Assembly: GCA_963971285.1 (NCBI GenBank)
Contig: OZ020244.1
Span: forward strand, 7,130,001-7,194,000
Length of the DNA: 64,000 nucleotides
Reading direction: 5' to 3'
From: Astropecten irregularis
Taxonomy: Eukaryota; Echinodermata; Asteroidea; Paxillosida; Astropectinidae
Numbering within the stretch: the first letter of the stretch is position 1; each line of letters starts with the position of its first letter. The translations under genes were made by a program, and so were the position numbers. The notes below the pieces were generated by a model. That model was not told where the DNA came from and ran no database searches. It worked only from the letters and a program-made list of their open reading frames with translations. Below, piece by piece: positions 13,101 through 28,100 of this stretch.

Positions 13101-16100
13101 CTCTATATTTTCAATTTACCTGGCGATGACAGGCTCCACGTTCTGGCAAGAGACATGGATTAAGAGGTTCACAGTGCAGGCCTGATCCACTGTATCCAGC
13201 CTGACATAGGCACCTACATGTACAAGTCAACATTCATAGGTGTAAATTCAGGCATAAGGAATTTATACATCAATGCCTATTTGCAGTTTCTAGTTATGAA
13301 ACTCAAAATGTCCCAAATATCCGGAAATCCTAAAACCCATATCACGGTGGTTGTAATAATACAAGCGCAACTACGGCCCGGCTGGCCTAAAAAATGGCTG
13401 GAATGGTAGGTGTGCTTAGGTTTGGGCAGTTTTCCGGTTTTATTTGCCAGTCGGTATATTTCGGTTGCCATTTTATGGAAACTGAAAAACCATCTGCAAC
13501 ATATTTTATTATACAACATGCTGAAAATCGTAGAACTTTGTAATTACTGCAAAATGCACCTGGAAATATGCAGAAAAAAGCAAAAGAAAAGGCCACATTT
13601 TCGGTTGTAAAGTGCCAAAACACTGTTGTATTATAGCGTAAATCTTACACAACGCCTGCGCCAATAGAGCTCACACAACGGCACACACATCTCAATCACA
13701 TGACTACACAGCGACCACGTGGTGTGCTGTGCACGATGCATGGTTTGTTGCAGTCAGATTTATTAGACTTGTTTCTGTCCTTGCATTAACTGAGCGGGTT
13801 GTGATGGCCTGAATCATTCATGTGAAGGCGCACTACGAACAGCGATCGAACGTCTTGGATCAAGACAAGGTACAAAATGGCTGAGCATGTGCTCTGGTGG
13901 ACTCGAAGTCGAAATGATTGCAAGTATGTCTAATCTAGTGATCGTTTTCACTGAAATTATACCGGTAATTAGGGTCAACATTATTGAGTTTATTAATTAT
14001 TTTGTTTGTTCGTTTTAAAATTTCACCATTACACCAGGCCAGGACGGAAAATCAATGAAAATCCCGAAAATTTGCGATATCCAGATAAATTCGGGAAAGT
14101 TTCATCCCTGAGTTTGTAATGAATCAGTCCCTTACAAACCTGTGAACATTTACAAGGTCACATTTCTGGAGACTGGTATGAACTTAAATCAAGATTTAAT
14201 GCTGACTGATGATTTTAGAATGAATAGACTAATCCTTGATCATTCTCAGACAGAATCAAACACTAAGTTGCCTGAGATAACATCCTTATACAGAGTGTCC
14301 CCCAAAACGCAACACTTTGTGTCAAGAACTATTATATGAACATTGAACTGTTTATCACTTCAATATTCAGATATGAGATGCAGCCATATCTTGGCTATCA
14401 CCATGTAGAATTTGAGCAAAATCGGACTGAAATTTAGAAAAAAATTAAGTCTGAATCACCCAACCTCAAAACCTGATTTTCATCTTTTTGTCAATACACA
14501 TTATGTGTGCATTGACCACTTATTCTGGAATACTGCCAATTTGTTTTTAAAGAGTACTCTTTCAATTGTTCATATTTTCGCCAATGTTCGCCTGATTGTG
14601 CTTACATTTTTACATGGTAACAACTAACATCCAAGACATTGTTGTATCCTATGACTGAATCTTGAAGTGATAGTCTAATTTTAACATAACGGTTCCCGAC
14701 ACAGTTTTGCATTTTTTCAGGGACACCCTGTATGCAAGTCAATATAAGAAGCTGGAAATGGATTGCAGAGTGAACGTACCTGACTTGGATGCCTGTGGAA
14801 TCACATACTGCATGTTCATGGCATATATGAAGCTCTGGACCACACCCTTCTGCAGGAATATTACAGTTCTTGCCCATAAATCCTATATCACAACCACCAG
14901 TGCAATAGCCAGTACCATGTGGACCATCATCACATACACCATGAAGGCACGTACAGGCTGCAATCAAATAAAATATTTTACTTGTTTAAACCTGAATTCA
15001 ATTCTGTAGCATGAACAAGCCTACTGTTTTTTAAATTGAAACAATGTTTAATACTGGCTTGATTTCGGTGCCTGATATTTCAATTCTCCGGACTTTAAAT
15101 ACAGAGAGCTTTTGTCTTGAACTACATGTATTCACACTCTGTGGAAAGTTTAATTAAAGAGCGGCTCAATTCCAAGTGAACTTGAACCAGAAACCAGAGA
15201 GGTGGAAAGTAAAAGGACTAAACACCAATGATATCACACAAGCTGGAAGGTAATGTACTCACTGGTTCCTACCATACACAACCTTTTTACTATGAACAAA
15301 GTACCATGACAAAAAGGAAAATACACCATAAAATCCCATTGACAACAAAATTCCATGAATTCTTCAATGCTACATTTCATGCATTATAGCTGTAATCACA
15401 TGATCATGACCATTCCTACTATGCTAAGATCTCTACTTACATTGATTGCAACCAGAGCCAAATAGATTTGATGTACAGAGTTCACATGCCGTACCAGTAA
15501 AGCTCTCATCACAGGAACAACGCCCACTCCCATACCTGCTATCAGCACACTACAAACAGAATCAGTCTTTGATTACCATTGGCACTATATACTTTCCAAG
15601 AGTCAAATCAACCTTGATGCTTCAAAATTATCTGATTTTTTTCCTAAATGCCTGTGCATAAAATCATCAGGTAAAAGCCACATAAGGATCTGTAGACTTC
15701 AACTTGACAGATGATTTCAACAAGTACCGGTATAGTGCTAAGGCAGGTAACATGCTTGCTTAGAACATGCAGTTCCAGAGCACATTAGGCAGGGTAAATA
15801 GTTTATTGAATTAAATCTGCTTAAGGCCCTGTCACACAATAACGATGTGGCTCGCTGGAGCTAAACCAGAGCACAAAATAAACAATTGCGAGAAAATCGG
15901 TAGAGCTCTGTCGAGATAGACCTTGAATAAATAAAGCCCTCTCACACTAGTCGATCTGACTCACCGGAGTGATACTGATGTCAATTTTCGGGGATCAGTT
16001 CTAGTACAGTAGTACTATGGTTTCACATAGGTAATAACTGTACTACATCATTAGTACATTGGCAGGACTACGGTATCAAATTGGTTCTTACCGATGTGCT

Positions 16101-19100
16101 ACAGTTCTTACCGATGTGCTCCCGTTCTTACCGATGTGCTACAGTTCTTACCGATGTGCTACAGTTCTTACCGATGTGCTACAGTTCTTACCGATGTGCT
16201 ACAGTTCTTACCGATGTGCTCCCGTTCTTACCGATGTGCTACAGTTCTTACCGATGTGCTACAGTTCTTTCCAATGTACTACCGTTCTTACTGATGATCT
16301 ACCGTTCTTACCGATGTGCTAACGTTCTTACTGATGATCTAACGTTCTTACCGATGTGCTACCGTTCTTACCGATGTGCTACTGTTCTTACCGATGTGCT
16401 ACAGTTCTTACCGATGTGCTACAGTTCTTACCGATGTGCTACAGTTCTTTCCAATGTACTACCGTTCTTACTGATGATCTACCGTTCTTACCGATGTGCT
16501 CCCGTTCTTACCGATGTACTAACGTTCTTACTGATGATCTAACGTTCTTACCGATGTGCTACCGTTCTTACCGATGTGCTACTGTTCTTACCGATGTGCT
16601 ACTGTTCTTACCGATGTGCTACTGTTCTTACCGATGTATTAACGTTCTTACTGATGATCTAACGTTCTTACCGATGTGCTACCGTTCTTACCGATGTGCT
16701 ACTGTTCTTTCCGATGTGCTCCCGTTCTTACCGATGTACTACCGTTCTTACTGACGTGCTACCGTTCTTACAGATGTGCTACCATTCTTACCGATGTGAA
16801 ACCGATCTTACTGATGTACTACCGTTCTTACAGATGTGAAACCGATCTTACTGATGTACTACCGTTCTTACAGATGTGAAACCGATCTTACTGATGTACT
16901 ACCGTTCTTACAGATGTGAAACCGATCTTACCGATGTACTACCGTTCTTACAGATGTGAAACCGATCTTACTGATGTACTACCGTTCTTACAGATGTGAA
17001 ACCGATCTTACTGACACCGTGTTTACACTTGATACCGCGAGGGCGATCAGATCCCGCGAGGGCGATCAAAGGGCGATCAACGATGAGTGTAAACCCTCGC
17101 GCGATCGGATCCTGCAATTTACAGTGACGGCATCCGGTGCAAGCATGGCCAAGCGCGCGAAAACAGTCAGTATTTTTCCAGCGATTACGAGTACATGTAC
17201 TTGTACACTGTATTGTTTATTGCACGATGCCCAGACAGCATGGTCCAAGATACAAACAACGTTACGCTGGTACCTAACATAATTATGAGCCGCACGTACG
17301 TGTGCCTATTAAGCGATAACTGGTACTTACAACTTTCGTTCTCCTTTTCATGTCTTCATGAATATTTCGCTCGATCGCCGTTCCAAAGCTTAAAACCCGT
17401 TCATATACATTGTGATTTTTTCTTAAAGGGTATACTCTCTAGCATGATTTAGCCATTTTGATGTAGTAGTTTTATAGGCCAGTGTTTTTTTTCCCGAGGA
17501 AATTTGTGTGGAAAACATTGTTACAAGATGGCGAATGGAGGGATATTCGCGGTCGGCTGTGGATACACGAGAGTTGACTGGACAAACTGGATGGCACCAC
17601 TCGAAACAGAGCTTGGATAAAATGGGATTTGTGAAGACCGTCTGAGAAATGTAAGACCACAGAAAAATATACGATCGGTTTGTTTTCGCACGAAATGAAT
17701 AACCTTTGAACGCTTGCTTCCGTTGTCCAACGCACGATCAGGATCGAGTATAAACGCGGCATGGATCAGATCCCTCGAGCTTGATCGCGACCGCAGGATC
17801 TGATCCTCCGTTGCGCGATCAAGTGTAAACACGGTGTGATGTACTACCGTTCTTACAGATGTGAAACCGATCTTACTGATGTGCGACCGTTCTTACCGAT
17901 GTGAAACCGATCTTACTGATGTGCTACCGTTCTTACCAATGTGAAACCGATCTTTCTGATGTACTACCGTTCTTACAGATGTGAAACCGATCTTACCGAT
18001 GTACTACCGTTCTAACTTACCGATGTAAAATTGTTCTTACCGATGTACTACCGTTCTTACCGATGTGAAACCGATCTTACTGATGTGCGACCGTTCTTAC
18101 CGATGTGAAACCGATCTTACTGATGTGCGACCGTTCTTACCGATGTGAAACCGATCTTACTGATGTACTACCGTTCTTAATGATGTGAAACCTTTCTTAC
18201 CGATGTGCTACCGTTCTTACCGATGTGAAACCGATCTTACTGATGTACTACCGTTCTTAATGATGTGAAACCTTTCTTACCAATGTGCTACCGTTCTTAC
18301 CGATGTGAAACGGATCTTTCTGATGTACTACCGTTCTTAATGATGTGAAACCGATCTTACCGATGAACTACCGTTCTTACCGATGTGAAACCGTTCTTAC
18401 CGATGTGAAATTGTTCTTACCGATGTACTACCGTTCTTACCGATGTGAACAAGTTCTTACCAATGTGAAACCGCTCTTACCGATGTGAAATTGTAGTACT
18501 ACCGTACTAGTACCGATCCCTAAAAATCAACAAATTGTCCTCCAGTGTCACTCGGCAAATAGGCTAGATGTGACAGGGCTTTTAAGTGATAGTTTACTAT
18601 AATCTTAAAGATGATCTAAAACAAATCATTATACAACTTGCCTGTCCATGTCCATTACAAGGTGCAACAAACCCACCAGGGCAAGGATGACAAGCATCCC
18701 CATAGAAACCAGTACAGCATTCTGGCTCCTGTATCAAGACAATTACAGGAAATGCAACCGTACTCAACTCATATGGATATAATCAGAGACTGAATCATTT
18801 CAAAGAATTAAAAGAGTTCATTATGTCCTCGACATAACTTTATCATAGAACAGAAAAATTCTGCACTGTAACATGTACTGGATATTTCTTTCAGACATAC
18901 AAAAGGTACCAAAATGGAAACAATTTGGGAGTTAAACTAAAAAACCAGACAATTATGCAAAAAAAAATGATGGAAACCCCCAAAAAATTAAGAATCACAG
19001 AAACAAATTCATAGAAACAGCGCATAAGGCTTTTCCGCATATGGTTTTTTAAATTGATATATAGATATATAATATGCTATACAAAGAAAGGGATCCCTCA

Positions 19101-22100
19101 ATGGGACAAATGGAAAAAATCATGATCCTAGCTCTTACCACTTTCTAATGAGGAGCTATTTCCTGTTTGACCGGAAGTAGAGGTCAGAAAGGTCAAGCAA
19201 TGTGTCACAAAGAAAGACCTTGCCTAACATTGATATTTGGTGAAAGAATCATGATCCTAGCTCTTACCACTTTTAAATGAGAAGCTACTTCCTGTTTGAA
19301 CGGAAGTAGAGAACACAGAGGTCAAGTAATGTGTCACAAAGAAAGACCCTGCCTAACAATCACTTTTGGTGAAAGAATCAACTTAATATCTCAAACCGTT
19401 GATTTTTAAAGATTTTGATTATTAAATTAAAATCGCTGGTCACATGACACCTGATGACGTCATGATGATGAAAAGTTTCAGGAGACAACTACCCTATATG
19501 GACTTCCTTCAGACCAAGTTTGGTTAAAATCGATTGTTTAAAAGTGACCAAAGTGGCGCGTAGAATGACCCTGTACAAAGTCTATACGAAATCAGGCTGA
19601 AGAAGAAGAAGAAGAAGAAGAAACTAGAGTTTATGGCTGTTGAAAACAGCACATAAGGCTTTTCCGCATATGATATAAATTACTTATCAATAAGAATTCT
19701 GTCACTAAAACGAATTTCCCTAACATTATTTGCCTTTTGGTACAATAATTATGATCATAGCTCTAACCACCTTTAAATGAGGAGCTACTTCCTGTTTGAC
19801 CGAACGTAGAGGTCACAGAGGTCAAGTAATGTGTCAAAATGAAATACCTTGCCTAACATTGACTTTTGGTGAAAGAATCATAATCATAGCTCTTATCACT
19901 TTTAAATGAGGAGCTACTTCCTGTTTGACCGGAAGTAGAGGTCACAGAGGTCAAGCAATGTGTCACAAAAGAAAGACATTGCCTAACATTGTCTATAGGT
20001 GAAAGAATCATGATCATAGCTCTAACCACTTTTAAATGAGGAGCTACTTCCTGTTTGACCGGAAGTAGAGGTCACAGAGGTCAAGTAATGTGTCACAATG
20101 AAAGACCTTGCCTAACATTCACATTTGGTGAAAGAATCATGATCCTAGCTCTTACCACTTTTAAATGAGGAGCTACTTCCTATTTGACCGGAAGTAGAGG
20201 TCACAGAGGTCAAGTAATGTGTCACAAAGAAAGATCCTGCCTAACAATCACTTTTGGTGAAAGAATCAACTTAATATCTCAAACCGTTGATTTTTAAAGA
20301 TTTTGATTATTAAATTCAAATCGCTGGTCACATGACACCTGATGACGTCATGATGGCGAAAAGTTTCGGCATACAACTACTCTATATGGACTTCCTTTAG
20401 ACCAAGTTTGGTTAAGATTGTTTGTTTAAAAGGGACCAAAGTGGCGTGTAGAATGCCCCTGTGTAAAGTCTATGGGAAATGAAAATGGAAGAAGAAGAAA
20501 AAAGAAACTAGAGGTTGTGTCTGTTGAAAACAGAACACATGGCTTTTCCGCATAATGATATAAAATATTTCTCAAATTAAATACACATCGCTGATTTTGT
20601 TTGATTAAGACATAATTATTTATGTTTCAATTTAGAAAACTTAAGTATTAACCATTTACTTGCAGGGTTTATGGAGCCCCTGATTGAAGACATTGTCATT
20701 GCAATGGACATACGATGACATCATGATGCGAATATTAAACCAATTGCGAATACAAAATCATTAGCGAATAAAAAATAATTTTCTGTATTCGCAAATTAAT
20801 GATATCGTCTTCGCAAATGATTTATTGAAGATGATATCATTTGAAAATATAAAATCAGTTGCGAATATAAAATCATTTGCGAATATGAAATCATTTTGTG
20901 AATACTGAACATCAGTCTTATAATGATTGCCACGTATAGAACAAGATTAGAAGCCTTCAAAGTCCAGGGGAAAGGACGTAACTTTAATTTGTTCATAAAC
21001 GTCAAATTGCCACTTGAAAAAAGACAAAGTCTATGGATCATTGCTGTTTTTCCATATACAGTATAACTATTACCAAGTATTAAGTTGCACATGTATAAGC
21101 TTAACACGACCCATAAAATGATGTACAATACTCCGCAACCTACATCGATATTATTCCTATTAAGATGGTGGTGCTGGTATTTAATATAAAAGACTTTCCG
21201 TCTTCCCAGATTTCAATAAAAGATGATGATAGGCGGTGTACAACATCATAAATTATACTGACACCACCGCAGAATCTCGTTTTAATCAAAAGAGGGCGCA
21301 ATTCAAAACCGTGCGCTCCGAACACGGAATCATGCATTAGTGCGCGTGCATATATTGTCTTGTCAAAATCAGCATTTATGCTGCTATAATTAACTTATGA
21401 TAAGGAAGTAAATGAAAAAACGGTATATATAATCCAGGCAATCAACCATCCCAGCGTGCCTTGCATTTATGTTGTTTAAATCGTATGTTTTATTTAATGA
21501 CCAATATTTTCACGTACTCAGAGCAACCCTACATCAATAGCATTTCGATTAAGATTTGGTGCTGGTATTTAATGATATATAAAAAGACTAACGTGAAAAT
21601 GTGTATGGCGACATGTAAACGAGTCACGCACTCGGACATTACATGTGCATGTACATGTACATACATGTACATGTACATACGTACATACATGTATGTCATA
21701 CACAGTGAATTACGTACATGTACGTACAGTGAGTGGGGAATTGAGCATCGATATGTTTTAATTTGTACATGACCATCTCAATGTAGAAATTGGTTTAACC
21801 CATTTTAGTTGCAGGGTTATAATAGAGCCCCTGTCATTCAGTTGGACATACGATGACATCATTATGATGACGTTGGAGAACCTGAGTGCTTTTGAGGATA
21901 CATCATTATGCAAATGACACGAAATCATTTTGCGAATACAAAAACATAAGCGTAACATCATTAGCGAATACAACATCATTAGCCAATACAAAATCATTTG
22001 CGAATAAAAATTCATTTGCGAATACGAAATCATTAGCGAATACAAAATCATTTGCGAATACAAAATCATTTAATGCGACTACGTAATCATTTTGCGTATT

Positions 22101-25100
22101 CATTTGTTGAAGACGATATCATTTGCTATTACGCAAAATGATTTTGTAGTCGTTATAATGATGATCTTCTAAGACTTTCTTGAAGGCGATATCACGATGC
22201 GAATACAAAATTGTTTGCGAATACGAATATGCGAATACAAAATCATTTACGAATACAAAATCATTTTGCGTAATCGCATATCATCTATGACAAATGATTG
22301 CGGGAAGACGATATCTTTTGTGAATACGAAATCATTTGCGAATACAAATCATTTGGAGAACATGATTGCATTAAACATATTTGCTTCCATAATGAAATTC
22401 AGTCTTAAACTGATTGCCACGTATAGAAAGAGGCGCCTACAAAGTCTAGGGCAAAGGACGTGACATTTACTTGTTTCATGTGTAAAACTGCGCTGACCAA
22501 ATTGCCACGTACAAAAAGACAAACTCGATCGATCATTTCAGTTTTTCCATCTAACTCTTCCCAAGTATTATAGTTCGATACTTAACACGACCAATCGATA
22601 GCATTTCGATTAAGATTTGGTGCTGGTATTTAATGATATATAAAAGGACTTACGTGCAAACTACATGTATGGCAAGTTGTAAACGACGTTTTGTGTCACG
22701 CAATCGGACATGTGCATTGTATGTTATACACAGTGAATTGCGTACGTAGGCCTACTTGTACACTGTACATAGTGTATGGGAAATTGATCGAGCTTCATTT
22801 TGTACAACGGCCATGTTCACGTAATCTGTGTACAAAGTGAACGGGCTATAAAATATTTTTAAAAAATCACATAAAATCAAGTTTTGACGTCATGATGATG
22901 AAAAGTTTTGGGAGACAACTACCCTATATGGACTTCATTCAGACCAAGTTTGGTTAATATCGGCAGTTTAAAAGTAACCAAAGTGCCGCGGACAAAAATC
23001 TGTGTACAAAGTCTATGGGCAAAGGCAATCAACCGAATACCCGTGCCTTGCATTTAAAAACCAATATTTTTACGTACAAGTCAATGGGCTAGCGTGAAAA
23101 ATATTTTTAAAAATCATAAAAAAAAACCAAATGACGCTGTCTTGACATAACTTCACAATTACGATCCCGAACCTCCATTTTACCAACCTACCAATTTTCA
23201 AGGTGATTGGCCGTTCCTGCTATGCGTTATAAAAATCGCATTTTGTATGACGTCATGATGACGTCACCGATTTTTTGTCTATGCAGTGTTCATCTATGGT
23301 GCATGCTGAAGAATTATCAAAAAGAAATTCAAAGATATCTTGTTTCGTTTACTAGATATCGTTAAAAGAATTTTAATGACCCAAAATTTCAATAAATCAT
23401 AAAAAATCTGTGAATGACGTCATCATGACGTCATTGCAAATTTTCGATATAACACTTCCCGACTTAGATACATACCAAGTTTCAACTCAATCGGACTTTG
23501 GGTTCGTTCATTATTGATGTCTGAAGTTTGCCCCTTTAAGACACTGTCACGTGACACCTGATGACGTCATGATGACGTAAATGTTGCGCATACAACTACC
23601 CTACAGGGACTTTGTTTTGACCAAGTTTGGTCAAAATCGGCACTTTAAAAGTAGCCAAAGTGCCACCTAGAAAAAACGACGACAAGAAGAAGAAGAAGAA
23701 GAAAGTAAAAAAAAAATCAGAACAAAAACAATACCTTTTCCGTTGAACACGGAAAAGCCAACTAGAGTTTATGGCTGTTAGAAACAGCACATAAGGCTTT
23801 TCCGCATGGTATTTTAAATGATTTCAAATGATTTCTTGAAGATGATATCATTTGAAAATATAAAATCATTTGCGAATATGAAATCATTTTGTGAATACTG
23901 AACATCAGTCTTATACTGATTGCCACGTATAGAACAAGATAAGATGCCTACAAAGTCTAGGGGAAAGGACGTGACTTTAATTTGTTCATATGTAAAACGT
24001 CAAATTGCCACTTGAAAAAAAGGCAAAGTCTATGGATCATTGCAGTTTTTCCATATACAACTATTCCAAAGTATTAAGTTGCACATGTATAAGATTAACA
24101 CGACCCATAAATCGACGTACAATACTCCGCAACCTACATCGATAGTATTCCTATTAAGATGGTGGTGCCGGTATTTTTAATATAAAAGACTTTCCGTCTT
24201 CCCAGATTTCAATAAAAGATGATTGACGGTGTACAAAATTATATACTGACACCACCGCAACATCTCGTTTTAATCAAGAGGGCGTTATTCCAAACATTGC
24301 GCTCGGAAAAGTGAGTCCTGCATTACGGGTGCAGCCAAGTAAATACATGTAGTGGCAAAATGGGTCCGCCGAGCTCATTCATAAAAGTTAAGCACTCAAT
24401 ATATTTGAAATAAGAGAGTTGTGAGAGCTATGAAAATGAAGGATTGAAGAAATATGGCACTGGACCTCCTGCCCGGTCTCTGGGCTTCCATTTGTGACCA
24501 TTTTTGATGCAATTGGGTGAGAAAGTGGGTCTATTTCAGCCGCTTTGCAGAGGGATGTTTTTTTTTTAAATGGCTTCATTGACTGGAGTGATCCGTACCC
24601 TTGTTTTAGGGGTGGTCAGCTGAGAATGAGTATATCTCAAAAATTCAACGGTCACCCTTCCATAACATGAAAAGAAAATGAAAGGTTACATGTTCATCAT
24701 CATTTTTCTGTGCAACTTGAACAGCTGTGAGAGTTCTGTATATTTTTTAACGATTTTTGAAGTTTGGGGATTTATCACTGTTGTCCACGGGAGTTTATTT
24801 ACTTGGGTGCAACCTTACGTACTGAAAACGGTATAAGTAGATTGCTGCGCGTGCGTGGTTGTCTGGTCAAAACACGGTTCAAAATCAGCATTTACGCTGC
24901 TTTGCTGGCAACTATGATAAGGAAGTATATGAAAAAACGGCATATATAATCCAGGCAATCAAACATCTGATCGCGCCTTGTATTTATGTTGTTTAAATCG
25001 TATGTTTTATTTAAAACAGAGCAACCTACATCGAGAGCATTTCGATTAAGATTTGGTGCTGGTATTTAATGATATATAAAAGGAATTACGTGCAAACTAT

Positions 25101-28100
25101 GGCAAGTTGTAAACGACGTTTTGTGTCACGCAATCGGACATGTGCATTGTATGTTATACACAGTGAATTGCGTACGTAGGCCTACATGTACACTGTACAT
25201 AGTGTATGGTAAGAGCTACATGTATGATCATGATTCTTTTATCAATTGTCCATGTAAGGGATCTCTTTCTTCGTATAGCAGGGCCTTTGACCCTGTACAA
25301 AGTCTATACGAAATCAGGCTGAAGAAGAAGAAGAAGAAGAAGAAACTAGAGTTTATGGCTGTTGAAAACAGCACATAAGGCTTTTCCGCATATGATATAA
25401 ATTACTTATCAATAAGAATTCTGTCACTAAAACGAATTTCCCTAACATTATTTGCCTTTTGGTACAATAATTATGATCATAGCTCTAACCACCTTTAAAT
25501 GAGGAGCTACTTCCTGTTTGACCGAACGTAGAGGTCACAGAGGTCAAGTAATGTGTCAAAATGAAATACCTTGCCTAACATTGACTTTTGGTGAAAGAAT
25601 CATAATCATAGCTCTTATCACTTTTAAATGAGGAGCTACTTCCTGTTTGACCGGAAGTAGAGGTCACAGAGGTCAAGCAATGTGTCACAAAAGAAAGACA
25701 TTGCCTAACATTGTCTATAGGTGAAAGAATCATGATCATAGCTCTAACCACTTTTAAATGAGGAGCTACTTCCTGTTTGACCGGAAGTAGAGGTCACAGA
25801 GGTCAAGTAATGTGTCACAATGAAAGACCTTGCCTAACATTCACATTTGGTGAAAGAATCATGATCCTAGCTCTTACCACTTTTAAATGAGGAGCTACTT
25901 CCTATTTGACCGGAAGTAGAGGTCACAGAGGTCAAGTAATGTGTCACAAAGAAAGATCCTGCCTAACAATCACTTTTGGTGAAAGAATCAACTTAATATC
26001 TCAAACCGTTGATTTTTAAAGATTTTGATTATTAAATTCAAATCGCTGGTCACATGACACCTGATGACGTCATGATGGCGAAAAGTTTCGGCATACAACT
26101 ACTCTATATGGACTTCCTTTAGACCAAGTTTGGTTAAGATTGTTTGTTTAAAAGGGACCAAAGTGGCGTGTAGAATGCCCCTGTGTAAAGTCTATGGGAA
26201 ATGAAAATGGAAGAAGAAGAAAAAAGAAACTAGAGTTTATGGCTGTTAGAAACAGCACATAAGGCTTTTCCGCATGGTATTTTAAATGATTTCAAATGAT
26301 TTCTTGAAGATGATATCATTTGAAAATATAAAATCATTTGCGAATATGAAATCATTTTGTGAATACTGAACATCAGTCTTATACTGATTGCCACGTATAG
26401 AACAAGATAAGATGCCTACAAAGTCTAGGGGAAAGGACGTGACTTTAATTTGTTCATATGTAAAACGTCAAATTGCCACTTGAAAAAAAGGCAAAGTCTA
26501 TGGATCATTGCAGTTTTTCCATATACAACTATTCCAAAGTATTAAGTTGCACATGTATAAGATTAACACGACCCATAAATCGACGTACAATACTCCGCAA
26601 CCTACATCGATAGTATTCCTATTAAGATGGTGGTGCCGGTATTTTTAATATAAAAGACTTTCCGTCTTCCCAGATTTCAATAAAAGATGATTGGCGGTGT
26701 ACAAAATTATATACTGACACCACCGCAACATCTCGTTTTAATCAAGAGGGCGTTATTCCAAACATTGCGCTCGGAAAAGTGAGTCCTGCATTACGGGTGC
26801 AGCCAAGTAAATACATGTAGTGGCAAAATGGGTCCGCCGAGCTCATTCATAAAAGTTAAGCACTCAATATATTTGAAATAAGAGAGTTGTGAGAGCTATG
26901 AAAATGAAGGATTGAAGAAATATGGCACTGGACCTCCTGCCCGGTCTCTGGGCTTCCATTTGTGACCATTTTTGATGCAATTGGGTGAGAAAGTGGGTCT
27001 ATTTCAGCCGCTTTGCAGAGGGATGTTTTTTTTTTAAATGGCTTCATTGACTGGAGTGATCCGTACCCTTGTTTTAGGGGTGGTCAGCTGAGAATGAGTA
27101 TATCTCAAAAATTCAACGGTCACCCTTCCATAACATGAAAAGAAAATGAAAGGTTACATGTTCATCATCATTTTTCTGTGCAACTTGAACAGCTGTGAGA
27201 GTTCTGTATATTTTTTAACGATTTTTGAAGTTTGGGGATTTATCACTGTTGTCCACGGGAGTTTATTTACTTGGGTGCAACCTTACGTACTGAAAACGGT
27301 ATAAGTAGATTGCTGCGCGTGCGTGGTTGTCTGGTCAAAACACGGTTCAAAATCAGCATTTACGCTGCTTTGCTGGCAACTATGATAAGGAAGTATATGA
27401 AAAAACGGCATATATAATCCAGGCAATCAAACATCTGATCGCGCCTTGTATTTATGTTGTTTAAATCGTATGTTTTATTTAAAACAGAGCAACCTACATC
27501 GAGAGCATTTCGATTAAGATTTGGTGCTGGTATTTAATGATATATAAAAGGAATTACGTGCAAACTATGGCAAGTTGTAAACGACGTTTTGTGTCACGCA
27601 ATCGGACATGTGCATTGTATGTTATACACAGTGAATTGCGTACGTAGGCCTACATGTACACTGTACATAGTGTATGGGAAATTGATCGAGCTTTATGTTT
27701 TGTACAACGACCACGTTCACGTAATCTGTGTACAAAGTGAACGGGCTATAAAATATGTTAAAAAAATCATATAAAATCAAGTTTTGACGTTATAATGATG
27801 AAAAGTTTCGGGGCACAACTACCCTATATGGACTTCATTCAGGCCAAGTTTGGTTAAGATCGGCTGTTTAAAAGTAACCAAAGTGCCGCGGAGAAAAATC
27901 TGTGTGCAAAGTCTATGGGCCACAGAACAAACTCAAAAAAAATACTAGACATCTATGGCTGTTGCAAACAGCACATAGGGCTTTTCCGCATATGATATTA
28001 TAAATAATTGATATACAAATATAAAATGCTATACGAAGAAAGAGATCCCTTACATGGACAATTGATAAAAGAATCATGATCATACATGTAGCTCTTACCA

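Larger units (their letters stand above)
15935..18580. mobile_element. Long-TIR element with minisatellite core
   Basis: The left about 100 bp is inverted at the right: AGCCCTCTCACACTAG versus CTAGATGTGACAGGGCT, then ACTCACCGGAGTGATACTG versus CAGTGTCACTCGGC, GGGGATCAGTTCTAGTAC versus GTACTAGTACCGATCCC, GTAGTACTA versus TAGTACTAC, down to the first satellite unit. Everything between is the 20-bp array plus one nested insertion. Sea-urchin TU foldback elements have a comparable plan; relationship not shown. Confidence 0.65.

Noticed and set aside
16059..16879. Overlapping open frames of up to 153 codons with TDVLPFLPMCYRSYRCA repeats
   Set aside because: They are translations of the 20-bp minisatellite, open in several frames because the unit lacks stops; no start context, domain or splice support.
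16082..18497. CRISPR-like array
   Set aside because: Units are contiguous 20-bp repeats with no unique spacers, in an animal genome.
24388..27417. Identical 61- to 63-codon open frames occurring twice 2468 bp apart
   Set aside because: Identity comes from recent DNA duplication, not selection; no domain and no homology recognised.
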